DNA of 64,000 nt from CANKHA01 sp035699705 (GTDB lineage Bacteria; Pseudomonadota; Alphaproteobacteria; Rhizobiales; Xanthobacteraceae). Position 1 is the stretch's first letter, and each line of letters begins with the position of its first letter. Below the pieces are notes generated by a model. That model did not search any database. It was given only the letters and a program-made list of their open reading frames with translations, and had not been told where the DNA came from. The stretch is taken from positions 10,069 through 74,068 of the forward strand of contig DASSPI010000056.1 in assembly GCA_035699705.1 (NCBI GenBank), in the 5' to 3' direction. Shown here piece after piece: positions 1 to 9,268 of this stretch. Both the position numbers and the translations under genes were made by a program.

Positions 1-579
1 GCCGCCAATCCGGCCGGGAACGACGCAATTGACCGTGATTCCCTGCTTTGCGAATTCGAGCGCGAGCGCGCGCGTCAGTCCCACCAGCCCGGCCTTGGCG
101 GTGCCCACATGGGCGCGCCTGGCCGCGCCCATGTGCGCGCTTACGCCGCCGATATTGATGACGCGCCCGTATTTTGCGGCGACCATCTGGCGGAGCGCGG
201 CGCGCGAGCAAAGAAAGGCGCCGTCGAGGATGACGCTGGTGAAGCTGTGCCATTGCGCAAGCGTCATCTCCGTGAAGGGCACCTCTTCACGATTGGCCGC
301 ATTGTTCACCAAAATGTCGATCCGGCCGAACTGTTTCATCGCCGCATCGAACATGCCGGCGACGGCGGCTTCATCGGTGATATCGGCAAGGTGGACAAGA
401 GCGCGTCCGCCGGCGGCTTCGATCTCCGCCGCGGTGGCCTCGGCCTCCTTGCGCGAAGAGCGCGCGTTGACAACGACTGCGGCTCCGTCGCGCGCAAGAG
501 CCAGTCCGATGGCTTTGCCGATCCGTCGCACCCCGCCTGTGACGATCGCCACATGCGCTTCGAGCGGTTTGTTCGCCAA
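1..579 (-). CDS. SDR-family oxidoreductase, 3' end cut by window edge
   Basis: The visible 193 residues are the N-terminal part of a short-chain dehydrogenase/reductase with a Rossmann fold. A TGGVRRIG nucleotide-binding loop lies near residue 15, NNAA in the middle, and GRVINIGG further on. The catalytic positions are unusual. The usual YxxxK reads VGTAK, so Tyr is Val while Lys is kept, and the usual Ser of the INISS segment is Gly. I recall an SDR subgroup with RAHV-TAKAG at this place, so this is probably a subfamily trait and not decay. The start is TTG (complement of 577-579), chosen because AAGGAGA sits just upstream and the Rossmann strand begins right after it. The gene is divergent from the TcuA-like dehydrogenase. 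The C-terminus is outside the window and the substrate is unknown. Confidence 0.85.
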   Translation of the reverse strand, partial: MANKPLEAHVAIVTGGVRRIGKAIGLALARDGAAVVVNARSSRKEAEATAAEIEAAGGRALVHLADITDEAAVAGMFDAAMKQFGRIDILVNNAANREEVPFTEMTLAQWHSFTSVILDGAFLCSRAALRQMVAAKYGRVINIGGVSAHMGAARRAHVGTAKAGLVGLTRALALEFAKQGITVNCVVPGRIGG

Positions 580-763
580 GCTCTGCTCTCCTTATGCTTT
601 CGCCCAATTACAGGCTGCGCGCTTTGCTATATATGCAATGACGCTTTGAGCGAAGCAAATCGCACCGAAGGATGATCGCGATTGTGAATTTCAGAGCTTG
701 GCGGCCGGGATGCCCGTCGTGATACGCTAGCGCATCCCTTCTTGGATCAAGGTGATGGGGATT

Positions 764-2245
764 ATGTCGGATTACGATGTCATTGTTGTTGGCGCGGGCA
801 ATGCAGCCTTCTGCGCCGCGCTGGCAGCGCGTGAGCAGGGCGCCTCGGTGCTGATGCTGGAAGCCGCTCCGGAAGAGGAATCCGGCGGCAACAGCCGGTT
901 CACCGCCGGCTCGATGCGGGTCGTCTACAACGGCGTCGACGATATCAAGACCCTCGTTCCCGACCTGACCGAGCAGGAAATCGCCACCTCGGACTTCGGC
1001 ACCTATACTCAGGACCAGTTCTTCGATGACATGGCCCGCGTCACGCAGGACCGCGCCAATCCGGACCTTGTGGAGCTTCTGGTCACGCGCAGTTTCGATA
1101 CCTTGAACTGGATGCGCTCCAAAGGCGTGCGCTTTATTCCGATCTACGGCCGGCAGGCATTCAAGATCGAGGGAAAATTCAAGTTTTGGGGCGGCCTCAC
1201 GCTGGATGCGGTCGGCGGTGGTCCCGGCCTCGTCAATATGCTGACGGCTGCCGCCAAGAAGCAGGGCATTGAGATCCTGTATCGGACACGCGCACTCGCG
1301 CTACTCTCCGACGGCATCCGTGTCGAGGGGGTACGCGTGCGGCAGGAAGGACAAGTTCGCGAGCTGCGCGCAAAGTCCGTTGTGCTTGCATCCGGCGGCT
1401 TTGAAGCCAATCCGGAGTGGCGCACCCGCTATCTTGGCCCCGGCTGGGACCTCGCCAAGGTGCGCGGAAGCCGTTTCAATACCGGCGACGGCATCCGCAT
1501 GGCGCTGGAGATCGGCGCCAGCCCCTGCGGCAACTGGTCGGGCTGTCATGCCGTCGGATGGGAGAGGAACGCGCCGGAATTCGGCGACCTGGCGGTCGGC
1601 GACCAGTTCCAGAAACATTCCTATCCGTTCTCGATCATGGTCAACGCCACCGGCAAGCGCTTCCTCGACGAAGGCGCCGATTTCCGCAACTACACTTACG
1701 CGCGCTACGGCCGGATCATTCTCGAACAGCCGGGCCAATTCGCCTGGCAGATCTTCGACCAGAAGGTGAAGCATCTGCAACGCGATGAATACAAGATCCG
1801 TCAAATCACCAAGGTAACCGCGAACACGATTGAAGAGCTGGCCGGCAAGCTCGAAGGCGTCGATGCCGCGCAATTCGTCAAGACAGTCGCTGAATATAAC
1901 GCCGCGGTGCGCGCCGAGATTCCGTTCAACCCGAACATCAAGGATGGACGAAACACCGAAGGCCTCGCGATCAACAAGAGTAACTGGGCTAATACTATCG
2001 ACCAGCCGCCCTACGAGGGATATGCGGTGACCTGCGGCATCACCTTCACCTTCGGCGGATTGCGGATCACCACGGACGGCGAGGTGTTGAACACGGACTA
2101 CCAGCCGATCGGCGGACTCTACGCCGCGGGCGAGCTGGTTGGCGGATTGTTCTATTTCAACTATCCGGGCGGCACCGGCCTGACGTCCGGTTCTGTTTTC
2201 GGCCGGATCGCCGGCACCTCGGCGGGACGCGCGCGCGCAAGCTGA
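764..2245 (+). CDS. FAD-dependent tricarballylate dehydrogenase-like flavoprotein (TcuA family)
   Basis: This 493-residue protein of the fumarate reductase/succinate dehydrogenase flavoprotein type opens with an FAD-binding dinucleotide fold (VIVVGAGNAAFCAAL, residues 6-20). It closes with the typical LYAAGELVGG and GGTGLTSGSVFGR segments that complete FAD binding. Overall similarity is to TcuA, which oxidises tricarballylate to cis-aconitate, but the wider group includes other carboxylate dehydrogenases. Neither a TcuB-like electron-transfer partner nor a TcuC transporter is adjacent, so the substrate is inferred only from family resemblance. ATG at 764 is preferred over GTG 752 and ATG 755 because AAGGTG (749-754) is correctly spaced for it and residues after it match the family N-terminus. 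The gene is divergent from the SDR, which suggests a shared control region. Confidence 0.8.
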   Translation: MSDYDVIVVGAGNAAFCAALAAREQGASVLMLEAAPEEESGGNSRFTAGSMRVVYNGVDDIKTLVPDLTEQEIATSDFGTYTQDQFFDDMARVTQDRANPDLVELLVTRSFDTLNWMRSKGVRFIPIYGRQAFKIEGKFKFWGGLTLDAVGGGPGLVNMLTAAAKKQGIEILYRTRALALLSDGIRVEGVRVRQEGQVRELRAKSVVLASGGFEANPEWRTRYLGPGWDLAKVRGSRFNTGDGIRMALEIGASPCGNWSGCHAVGWERNAPEFGDLAVGDQFQKHSYPFSIMVNATGKRFLDEGADFRNYTYARYGRIILEQPGQFAWQIFDQKVKHLQRDEYKIRQITKVTANTIEELAGKLEGVDAAQFVKTVAEYNAAVRAEIPFNPNIKDGRNTEGLAINKSNWANTIDQPPYEGYAVTCGITFTFGGLRITTDGEVLNTDYQPIGGLYAAGELVGGLFYFNYPGGTGLTSGSVFGRIAGTSAGRARAS

Positions 2246-2268
2246 CCGCATCCGCGGTTACGCCGCAT

Positions 2269-2295
2269 CCAGGAGCAGGGACCAGTCCTGCTCCT
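2269..2295. repeat. short inverted repeat after the TcuA-like gene
   Basis: AGGAGCAGG and CCTGCTCCT form a nine-base-pair stem about 25 bases past the stop of the flavoprotein gene. No T-run follows on either strand, so it may be an mRNA 3' stem or part of a factor-dependent terminator between two convergent genes. It is not a convincing intrinsic terminator. Confidence 0.35.
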
Positions 2296-2343
2296 CACTG
2301 CTTCTTCACGAAGCTGCCGAATGCGTTGCGTCTAAACGCGTTC

Positions 2344-3708
2344 TTATCTGTTTGCGCGCTCAAATTGCCGGAGCAAGATGTTACCGCGCCGAACGGCGGA
2401 ATCCAGCGCCTCGGCAGCCGACTTCTTGCCGGCCAGGGTTTGTTCGATCTCATCCTCGATGACGTCCCTGATAAGAACGAATGACCCGAGCCGCAGTCCT
2501 TTCGAATTCTCGGTCGGCAGTTTTTGCGTGATCTGCTCGATCGATATCGAAGTGCCGGGATTGCGTTGGTAAAATCCTTCCGCGCGCGTCAGATCGTAAG
2601 CGGCCGCGGTAATCGGGAGATAACCCGTCGCCTGATGCCAGGCCGCCTGAATCTTCGGCTGCGAAAGGAACGTGAACAATTTTGCCACGCCTTTGTATTC
2701 GGGCTCCGGACGATTGCGCAGCACCCAGAACGTCGCGCCGCCGATGATCGAGTTCTGCGGCGCGCCCGGCGCTTCGGGCCAATACGGCAGCATTCCATAG
2801 CCGACCGGAAATCTGGCGTTGGCGATGATGTCGCCGCGCAAGCCCGAGGAACCGATGAAAATGCCGCATTCGCCACCGGGAAATTTGGGCTCGGCTTCGG
2901 TGGCGCGTCCGCCGTAATCGAAAATCTTATCCCTTTGCCATTCCGCAAGCGCTGCAATGTGACGCGTCATCAGAGGATTGTTGATGGTAAGCTCGGCATC
3001 GAGTCCCGCCATTCCGTTCGATCGTGTCGCGAGTGGAATATTGTGCAGGGCGGAGAGGTTCTCGACGTGAACCCAGGATGGCCAGTGGGTGGTGAAGCCG
3101 CAAGGCGCCCCGGCAGCGCGCAGCCGGCGAGCCGCCTTTTCGACTTCCGGCCAGGTTGCGGGCGCAACGTTCTCGTCAAGTCCGGCGGCTTTGAAAAGCT
3201 GCTTGTTGTAATACAGGATCGGCGTCGACGAATTGAACGGATAAGACAGCATGTTGCCGGCCATATCGGTGTAATAGCCGGCCACGGCCGGCAGGTAGGC
3301 CGTCGGATCGAACGGCTCCCCCTGGTCCTTCATGAGCTGATAGACCGGATAAATGGCGCCTCCCGCGGCCATCATGGTCGCCGTGCCGATTTCATTGACC
3401 TGCACGATAGCCGGATGGGTCCGGGTGCGGACCGCGAAGATCGCCGACATCACGGTCTCGCTGTATCCACCTTTCAAAACCAATGTGACCTTGTAGTCAG
3501 GCTGGCTCGCGTTGAACTGACCAATAAGAGCTTCGAGTTGCCGCTCGCGCTCTCCTGACATCGCGTGCCAGAGGTAGATATCGGTCGCGGCTTGGGCGGG
3601 AAGGCTGATGGCCGCCCCGACCCATGCCGAGACCGCCAACGCGATGCGCAGGCCCGCCCGCCGTGCCTGAACGTGCCAATTTGCCCGCTTGGTGTCGCTG
3701 CCGCTCAT
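2344..3708 (-). CDS. UgpB-like extracellular solute-binding protein (orphan)
   Basis: A 454-residue periplasmic binding protein of the carbohydrate/glycerol-3-phosphate (UgpB, MalE-type) class. A long basic n-region and hydrophobic stretch (about residues 20-38) end in an AQA cleavage site near residue 40. The mature protein begins with the typical IYLWHAMSGERERQLEALIGQFN opening, shortened here to its first half for recognition, and includes PFNSSTPILYYNKQLF, GFTTHWPSW and GATFWVLRN segments seen in UgpB proteins. No ugpA, ugpE or ugpC is present in the window. The gene is divergent from the histidine kinase operon, with about 190 bases between them. The class is clear. Whether it feeds an unlinked importer or serves as a periplasmic ligand sensor for the kinase is inference. 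Confidence 0.85.
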   Translation of the reverse strand: MSGSDTKRANWHVQARRAGLRIALAVSAWVGAAISLPAQAATDIYLWHAMSGERERQLEALIGQFNASQPDYKVTLVLKGGYSETVMSAIFAVRTRTHPAIVQVNEIGTATMMAAGGAIYPVYQLMKDQGEPFDPTAYLPAVAGYYTDMAGNMLSYPFNSSTPILYYNKQLFKAAGLDENVAPATWPEVEKAARRLRAAGAPCGFTTHWPSWVHVENLSALHNIPLATRSNGMAGLDAELTINNPLMTRHIAALAEWQRDKIFDYGGRATEAEPKFPGGECGIFIGSSGLRGDIIANARFPVGYGMLPYWPEAPGAPQNSIIGGATFWVLRNRPEPEYKGVAKLFTFLSQPKIQAAWHQATGYLPITAAAYDLTRAEGFYQRNPGTSISIEQITQKLPTENSKGLRLGSFVLIRDVIEDEIEQTLAGKKSAAEALDSAVRRGNILLRQFERANR

Positions 3709-3902
3709 ATTCTCAGTGGTGGTGCAAAACCGAGTTCCATTGTAGCATGTTTGGCGACCATGGCTTCAACAGCAAACCGTTGTTCTGGCGCTTTGAACTA
3801 TCTCGCTCCAACGGCATTGGCGCCGAGAGCCGCCGGCAGGCGGGATGCCGGCGTCGTGCTACCGGCGGGCTGCGCCGCTTACAGCCGCTCGGAGAGCCAG
3901 GC

Positions 3903-5951
3903 GTGACGGGCGTGAGCCAACGCCGCCTCGGCGCATCCGTTTCCAAATTCTGGGCTGGTCCGCTGCTCGCGGCCGATGGCTACATCCGCGCGATTCCGAT
4001 CCGCTGGCGTATCCTCGTGCTCGCGGCGCTCAACATTCTTGTCGCATTGGTCCTAGCCGCTTTGATCTGGAATGGCGCGCGGATTCTAAACTCGGCCTGG
4101 AACGAGGTGAGGCAGGTCCGCCAGTCGGATCAGTTACTCGGACTGCTGCAAAGCGAGTCCGGCCGCCTCCAGAGTCTTATTCACCGCTACATCAACCAGC
4201 CCGGGCCGGATATTTTCGCCGAAATCTTGCTGCTGCGCGAAGCTGTCCTGGGAACGCTGGGTTTGCGCGGCAAAGATGATCCCATGCTGTCCAGCTCTGT
4301 AAACGAGCTTGCCGCCGCCACCGAAAGGCTGTTTGACGGCTTTGCCGACCTGCGTGCTGAACAGACCGCCATAGTGCAAACCTACGATGCCGAGGTGGTT
4401 GCGCCGGCGAACGCAATTGCCAGGCTTTATACGGCACTCGAGCGGACCGATGAAGCCGCAGGAATTTTGCCGCCGGTTCGCCAATCACGAGAAGCTTTTG
4501 TCGCCGCCTTCACGGCAGCCAACGCGCTGTATGGACCGGCGGGAGCAACGCGCGCGAACGATGCAGACCAGTCTCTTTCCCGTATGCAAGCTGCAATTCA
4601 GCAAGCTTCGGAGCTTGCGGCCGATGCTGCCCAACGCGCCATCCTTAAAGATCTTGGCGAGCAGATTTCCATCCTGCGACAAGGCGTGCGCCGACTTTCC
4701 GGCCACGTGAAGAGACGCGCCGAGATCCTGAGCACCACCATCGATGAAAATCAGGCCAAGATGATCACCACGATCGAGGGCCTGTCTTCAGAGATGCGGA
4801 CGCGCGAGCGAGAAGCGCAGACCCGTTTCGATCGGGCGCTGGCTAATATCTACCGCGTGATCGCGATTGTCGCGGCAACTTTTGTTCTCGCCGTACTCTT
4901 TATCGCCGGCGTGATCGGCAGCAGCATCATCGTGCCGTTGCGGCAGCTGCGCACTGCGATGCGCGCAATTGTCGCCGAGCATTACAACCGGGATATTCCG
5001 GGCGCCGGAGCGCGGGACGAGATCGGCGACATGGCGCGCAGCGTTGTGGTCTTCCGCGAAAACGCCATCGCGAAGAAGCGCGCCGAGAATGATCTGCGCG
5101 CTGCAAAAGAGCGCGCGGAAAAGGCGCTCGCCGATTTGCGTGCCGCCCAGCGCAGCCTGATCGAAGCTGAAAAGCTCGCGGCGCTGGGCGGCCTGGTTGC
5201 GGGCGTAGCGCACGAGGTCAACAACCCAGTCGGTATCAGCCTGACGGTCGCCTCCAGTCTGGCGCGGCGTTGTGAATTGTTCGTCAAAGAGATACAGGAC
5301 GGCGCGATCCGCCGCTCCAAATTCGAGGAATTCATCACGCTGAATCGCGAATCCGCGCAGCTCCTGGTGACCAATCTCTTGCGCGCCGGTGAACTGATCC
5401 AGTCGTTCAAGCAGGTCGCCGTCGATCGCAGCATGGCTGACCGGCGCGAGTTCGATCTCTGCGAAGCCACCAGCCAGATCGTCGCGAGTCTGCGGCCGGT
5501 CCTCAAGCAAGCGCCGATCACGTTGGACGTCGATTGCGCCAAAGGGCTTGTGATGAACAGCTATCCCGGCTCCTATGGGCAAGTTATTACCAATCTTTTC
5601 CTTAACGCCGTTACGCATGCATTTCCTAAAGGCCGTGCCGGCCGTGTGATGATCGAGACGCGGGCCTTGGACCATAAGGACGTTGAAGTTATTGTTGCGG
5701 ACGATGGCGTTGGAATGACCGAGGACGTGCGAAAACAGGCCTTCGATCCGTTTTTCACGACGCGTCGCAGTGAAGGCGGAACGGGACTGGGACTTCACAT
5801 TATTCATACTCTCGTCACGCAACGTCTGGGTGGACAACTGATGCTGGATTCTGAGCCCGGGCGCGGAACCGTCTTCAGGCTGGTGCTTCCCCGCCAAGCG
5901 CCGATGGAAAGCGGGGCCGCGCCGTCGTCTGGAGCGCAAATCCATGGGTGA
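3903..5951 (+). CDS. membrane sensor histidine kinase (periplasmic sensor, HAMP, HisKA, HATPase)
   Basis: The 682-residue kinase has a transmembrane helix at about 36-57 and a helical periplasmic domain of about 260 residues. A second helix (about 319-345) leads to a HAMP domain (about 346-398) and a coiled coil (about 395-425). The kinase core follows: H-box GVAHEVNNPVG with His437 as likely phosphoacceptor, N-box NLFLNAVTH (about 564-572), G1 DDGVG (600-604) and G2 GGTGLGL (625-631). GTG 3903 was chosen because GGAG (3891-3894) precedes it at eight bases and the first helix follows at a normal distance. An open frame continues further upstream but is not needed. Its last eight bases overlap the next gene, so the two are co-translated. 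The divergent binding protein is a candidate sensory partner. Confidence 0.88.
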   Translation: MTGVSQRRLGASVSKFWAGPLLAADGYIRAIPIRWRILVLAALNILVALVLAALIWNGARILNSAWNEVRQVRQSDQLLGLLQSESGRLQSLIHRYINQPGPDIFAEILLLREAVLGTLGLRGKDDPMLSSSVNELAAATERLFDGFADLRAEQTAIVQTYDAEVVAPANAIARLYTALERTDEAAGILPPVRQSREAFVAAFTAANALYGPAGATRANDADQSLSRMQAAIQQASELAADAAQRAILKDLGEQISILRQGVRRLSGHVKRRAEILSTTIDENQAKMITTIEGLSSEMRTREREAQTRFDRALANIYRVIAIVAATFVLAVLFIAGVIGSSIIVPLRQLRTAMRAIVAEHYNRDIPGAGARDEIGDMARSVVVFRENAIAKKRAENDLRAAKERAEKALADLRAAQRSLIEAEKLAALGGLVAGVAHEVNNPVGISLTVASSLARRCELFVKEIQDGAIRRSKFEEFITLNRESAQLLVTNLLRAGELIQSFKQVAVDRSMADRREFDLCEATSQIVASLRPVLKQAPITLDVDCAKGLVMNSYPGSYGQVITNLFLNAVTHAFPKGRAGRVMIETRALDHKDVEVIVADDGVGMTEDVRKQAFDPFFTTRRSEGGTGLGLHIIHTLVTQRLGGQLMLDSEPGRGTVFRLVLPRQAPMESGAAPSSGAQIHG

Positions 5952-7677
5952 AGAGGAGTTCATTAGACTCATCGACGAGCCGGAAAGCCGCGGCCCGGTG
6001 GCATTCGCCAAGCCGTGGAAGGTTGCGATCGTCGATGACGACGCGAGCGTCCACGACGGAACACGCCTGGCTCTGAGCGACTATGTGCTCAACGGCCAAG
6101 GCCTCGAGCTGTTGTCGGCTTATTCGGCTGCGGAAGGGCGGCAACTGCTCGCGGCGCACCCGGATGTCGCCGTGTTGCTTCTCGACGTCATCATGGAAAC
6201 CGACGACGCAGGGCTGAGCCTGATCGATTATGTCCGCACCACGCTGAACCGGGAATCGCTCCGAATCATACTCCGTACCGGGCAACCGGGTCAGGCGCCG
6301 GAGCGAAGGGTCATCGTTGATTACGATATCAATGACTACAAAGCGAAGAACGAGCTGACGGCCGATCGGCTTTTCACGTCGCTGACGGCAGCATTGCGTA
6401 GCTATCAGCAACTTCAGCGTATGGTTGAAACTCGGCGTGGTCTTGAAATCATCATCGATGCCGCCTCGACAATGTTCGACGTCAAATCGATGCAGCGCCT
6501 GGCGGAAGGCGTTCTGACGCAGATGGCATCGCTGCTCAATGCAGACTGTGCCGGCATTCTGGTGCTGCGGGAAAACGGCGCGGGGGCCCCGAGCTTCTCG
6601 GTCCTTGCAGGTTCCGGATGCTATCGCGATATCGGGGGCGGTTCGTTATCTGTGCCGCTAAAAGATGATCTGCGACGTCTGGTCGAAGAAGCATTTCAGC
6701 GTCGTCGTCACGAGTTTACCGGCGACAGGTCCATCCTCTACATCCAGACCGGTAGTGGACGGGAAGTCGTGGTGCTGCTGGAAGCCGCCCGTGAGTTATC
6801 GGCCACCGACCGCGCGCTGGTTGAAATCTTCACCAGCCGGCTCTCGGTCGCGTTCGACAACGTTATCCTGTATCAACAGCTGCACGAGGCCAACGCGCAG
6901 CTTGAACAGCGGGTGGCCGATCGCACCCGGGAGCTGACCAGCGCCAATCGCCGGCTGGCATCCCGATGGACCGAGTTGCAGAAGGTAAACGCCTTCAAAA
7001 ACGACATACTCAGTACCGTAGCGCACGATCTGCGCAATCCGCTGGGCGTCATTCTTGGCCGCGCCGAGATGCTCAGGAGCATGCTGGCACCGGGGCCGGA
7101 GACGGAAAACCTCGTTGCGCAAATCGACCACATCTCGAAGGCTGCCGGAAACCTGTCAGAGATGGTCACCGAGCTTCTGTCCGACGCGATGGCCGATGCC
7201 ATGGATATCAAGATCCGCAAGGAGCCGGTCAACATTGCCGTCCTGGCGGCGGAACAATGCGCAGCCAACCAGCCTATCGCAGCCAAAAAGAATCAGAAGC
7301 TTTTGTTCTCGGCGCCAGAGCAACTGAATGCGTCCTGCGACGCGGATCGGCTGCGGGAGGCAATCGACAACCTGGTCAGCAATGCGATCAAATACAGCCC
7401 GCAGGATTCGACGATCCGGGTTTCCGTGACGCGGCAGGCGCAAGACGTGATCATTTCCGTCGCCGATGAAGGGCCCGGGCTCTCGCCGGAAGACATGTCG
7501 CGGCTGTTCGGACGGTTTCAGCGGCTTTCGGCCAAGCCAACAGGAGGTGAGAGTTCCACCGGGCTAGGATTGTCCATCGTGGAACGCATCGTCAATTTGC
7601 ATGGGGGTTCGGTTGCGGCGGAAAGCAGTGGCCCCGGTGCCGGAACGACATTCGAAATCAGGTTGCCGGCAAGATGA
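5944..7677 (+). CDS. receiver-DUF3369-histidine kinase hybrid
   Basis: A 577-residue soluble protein with an inverted hybrid layout. The receiver domain comes first (about 24-150; acidic pocket DDD at 31-33, phosphoacceptor Asp81 in LLLDVIME). A DUF3369/GAF-like domain follows (about 165-305), then a coiled coil (about 312-345). The kinase core has H-box TVAHDLRNPLG with His361, N-box NLVSNAIKYSP, and ATP-binding DEGPGLS and STGLGLSI. It has no transmembrane helix, so it acts in the cytoplasm, probably as the middle step between the membrane kinase and the downstream regulator. It overlaps the upstream gene by eight bases and the downstream gene by four (ATGA). The phosphotransfer direction is inferred from layout. 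Confidence 0.88.
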   Translation: MGEEEFIRLIDEPESRGPVAFAKPWKVAIVDDDASVHDGTRLALSDYVLNGQGLELLSAYSAAEGRQLLAAHPDVAVLLLDVIMETDDAGLSLIDYVRTTLNRESLRIILRTGQPGQAPERRVIVDYDINDYKAKNELTADRLFTSLTAALRSYQQLQRMVETRRGLEIIIDAASTMFDVKSMQRLAEGVLTQMASLLNADCAGILVLRENGAGAPSFSVLAGSGCYRDIGGGSLSVPLKDDLRRLVEEAFQRRRHEFTGDRSILYIQTGSGREVVVLLEAARELSATDRALVEIFTSRLSVAFDNVILYQQLHEANAQLEQRVADRTRELTSANRRLASRWTELQKVNAFKNDILSTVAHDLRNPLGVILGRAEMLRSMLAPGPETENLVAQIDHISKAAGNLSEMVTELLSDAMADAMDIKIRKEPVNIAVLAAEQCAANQPIAAKKNQKLLFSAPEQLNASCDADRLREAIDNLVSNAIKYSPQDSTIRVSVTRQAQDVIISVADEGPGLSPEDMSRLFGRFQRLSAKPTGGESSTGLGLSIVERIVNLHGGSVAAESSGPGAGTTFEIRLPAR

Positions 7678-8405
7678 CCGCGCGCAACTACATTATTGTG
7701 GTCGACGACGAGGCGCCCACCCGGGAAATGCTTGGCGAATATCTCGGAATGCAAGGCTTCGATGTTCGGCTGTGCGACGGCGGGCGAAGCCTGCGACAGG
7801 CTATCGAGGCTAGGATGCCGGACCTCGTCGTCCTCGACCTCAATATGCCTGAGGAGGATGGACTTTCGATCGTGCGTGATCTCAAGCAGCGGACAGGTGT
7901 GGCCGTGATCATGCTGACGGCGACTGCGAGTCCGGTAGATCGGATCGTGGGGCTTGAACTGGGCGCCGACGATTACCTCGCCAAGCCCTGCGAATTACGC
8001 GAGCTGCTCGCGCGCATTCGCGCCGTGCTGCGCCGGAGTGCTGCGGCAAAGCCGGCAGCCGCCGCTCAGTCGCGGGAATCGAAGAACAAGCTGGTGCAGT
8101 TCGGGGTGAAATGGCTCGACCTTGAGGCGCAAACCCTGCGCGACGCGGAGGGCAATGAGCACCAGCTGACCGCCTCGGAATTCAGTTTGCTCAAAGTCTT
8201 TGCCGAAAATCCCAAGAAGGTTCTGTCGCGCGAAAGGCTCCTCGATCTCGCCAACGCGCGCGATCCGGAAGCTTTTGACCGCGCGATCGACATCCGGATT
8301 ATGAGAATCCGCCGCAAGATCGAGCCCGACCCGGCTCATCCGCGGGTCATCCGAACCGTTCGGGGCGGGGGGTATGTCTTCTCGCCCCTGGACGAGAAAA
8401 CCTAG
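7674..8405 (+). CDS. OmpR/PhoB-type response regulator
   Basis: The 243-residue regulator has an N-terminal receiver (acidic pair DD at 11-12, phosphoacceptor Asp55 in VVLDLNMPEEDG, conserved KP of LAKPCEL). After a linker comes a C-terminal winged-helix DNA-binding domain with LTASEFSLLKVF, SRERLLDL and the final VRGGGYVF wing typical of OmpR proteins. Its start overlaps the stop of the hybrid kinase (ATGA), so it is the output of this three-gene phosphorelay. Targets cannot be read from the sequence. The divergent binding-protein gene and the operon itself are natural candidates. Confidence 0.92.
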   Translation: MTARNYIIVVDDEAPTREMLGEYLGMQGFDVRLCDGGRSLRQAIEARMPDLVVLDLNMPEEDGLSIVRDLKQRTGVAVIMLTATASPVDRIVGLELGADDYLAKPCELRELLARIRAVLRRSAAAKPAAAAQSRESKNKLVQFGVKWLDLEAQTLRDAEGNEHQLTASEFSLLKVFAENPKKVLSRERLLDLANARDPEAFDRAIDIRIMRIRRKIEPDPAHPRVIRTVRGGGYVFSPLDEKT

Positions 8406-8437
8406 GCGGCAGAGCGGTTTGCCGGCCGTTTGTTTCG

Positions 8438-8455
8438 TCGCCGGCATCCCGGCGA
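8438..8455 (+). terminator. possible hairpin after the phosphorelay operon
   Basis: TCGCCGG and CCGGCGA form a seven-pair stem with a four-base loop, about 30 bases beyond the regulator stop. No uninterrupted T-run follows, so it is only a weak candidate for transcription termination. Confidence 0.3.
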
Positions 8456-8569
8456 AACATTTCGCCCGGCGGAGAAACCAGATTCCTTTGGGACGAAAAC
8501 GCCCGGAAAAACAATCTCGTTAGATTGGCCTTCAGAACATAGCCTTAAAAGGCATGAGTGGAGGCTTCG

Positions 8570-8944
8570 ATGAATACCAAGATCATGGTGGGCATTTCCG
8601 CCCTTGTCTCGCTGATTTATGTGGTCGCCGACGAGATCGCGGTCAATTACATGCTCACGGCCGCGAACGGAGCGGCCATGGCCGCTCTGCACCGTCCGGC
8701 CGTCGACCTCGTCGCGTTAAGGCGCGAAGCCCAGGCCGCGGTCAAGGACCTGCAGAATCTTCAGCAGCTTGCCAGAAAGGCCGATGCCGGCGACCGCACG
8801 CAGTGCCGTGAGCAAGCCTGGCCTTATTACTCCGGCGCTTGCCTCGCCATCGCGGAAGAGCGGCAGGTTCGGATCGTGAGCCAGGAATCGAACAGCGCGG
8901 TCACGGCTGCCGTCCCAAACGTGATGCAAGCCGTCAGCTTCTAA
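8570..8944 (+). CDS. small exported or membrane-anchored protein of unknown function
   Basis: A 124-residue protein with an N-terminal hydrophobic segment (about residues 5-25, MVGISALVSLIYVVADEI) that could be an uncleaved anchor. The remaining region is mainly helical, with a heptad-like stretch around VALRREAQAAVKDLQNLQQL. Two cysteines lie in CREQAWPYYSGAC. ATG 8570 is preferred to an upstream ATG at 8558 because GGAGG (8560-8564) sits five bases before it. I do not recognise the family. It stands alone between the phosphorelay and two further tiny genes, and codon usage matches the neighbours. Confidence 0.6.
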   Translation: MNTKIMVGISALVSLIYVVADEIAVNYMLTAANGAAMAALHRPAVDLVALRREAQAAVKDLQNLQQLARKADAGDRTQCREQAWPYYSGACLAIAEERQVRIVSQESNSAVTAAVPNVMQAVSF

Positions 8945-9003
8945 CCGCTTAATTGAACGTTGGAATTGCGCCTGCAAGACCTTTCTAGCAACAGGAAGAA
9001 CGG

Positions 9004-9228
9004 ATGCTTCTCCTAAGCCCCAAATTCTTTGTCCTTCCGCTGGCGGCAGTGCTGATCATTTGCGCGCTGCCGCGCGCGCAAACGGTCTCGGATCATCCCG
9101 TAGTTGCCGCGCAGAAAGGTGTGCTCAAGCTGTCCTCACCAAAAACTAACTTGCTGCAGGTAGAAAATATAGCCGGACGGACGATGCGCTTTGCCTCTGC
9201 GGCCGGCACTGAAACGCGTCACCACTGA
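9004..9228 (+). CDS. small secreted hypothetical protein
   Basis: The 74-residue product has a clear hydrophobic signal-like N-terminus (FFVLPLAAVLIICALP) followed by about 50 polar residues with no recognisable domain. AGGAAG precedes the ATG at normal spacing, which is the main support for translation. It lies 59 bases after the previous small gene and 40 bases before another small membrane-protein gene, so the three may be co-transcribed. Function unknown. Confidence 0.45.
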   Translation: MLLLSPKFFVLPLAAVLIICALPRAQTVSDHPVVAAQKGVLKLSSPKTNLLQVENIAGRTMRFASAAGTETRHH

Positions 9229-9268
9229 ACGGATTTTATTCGAACACCACGCTGACTAGGAAATGAAC

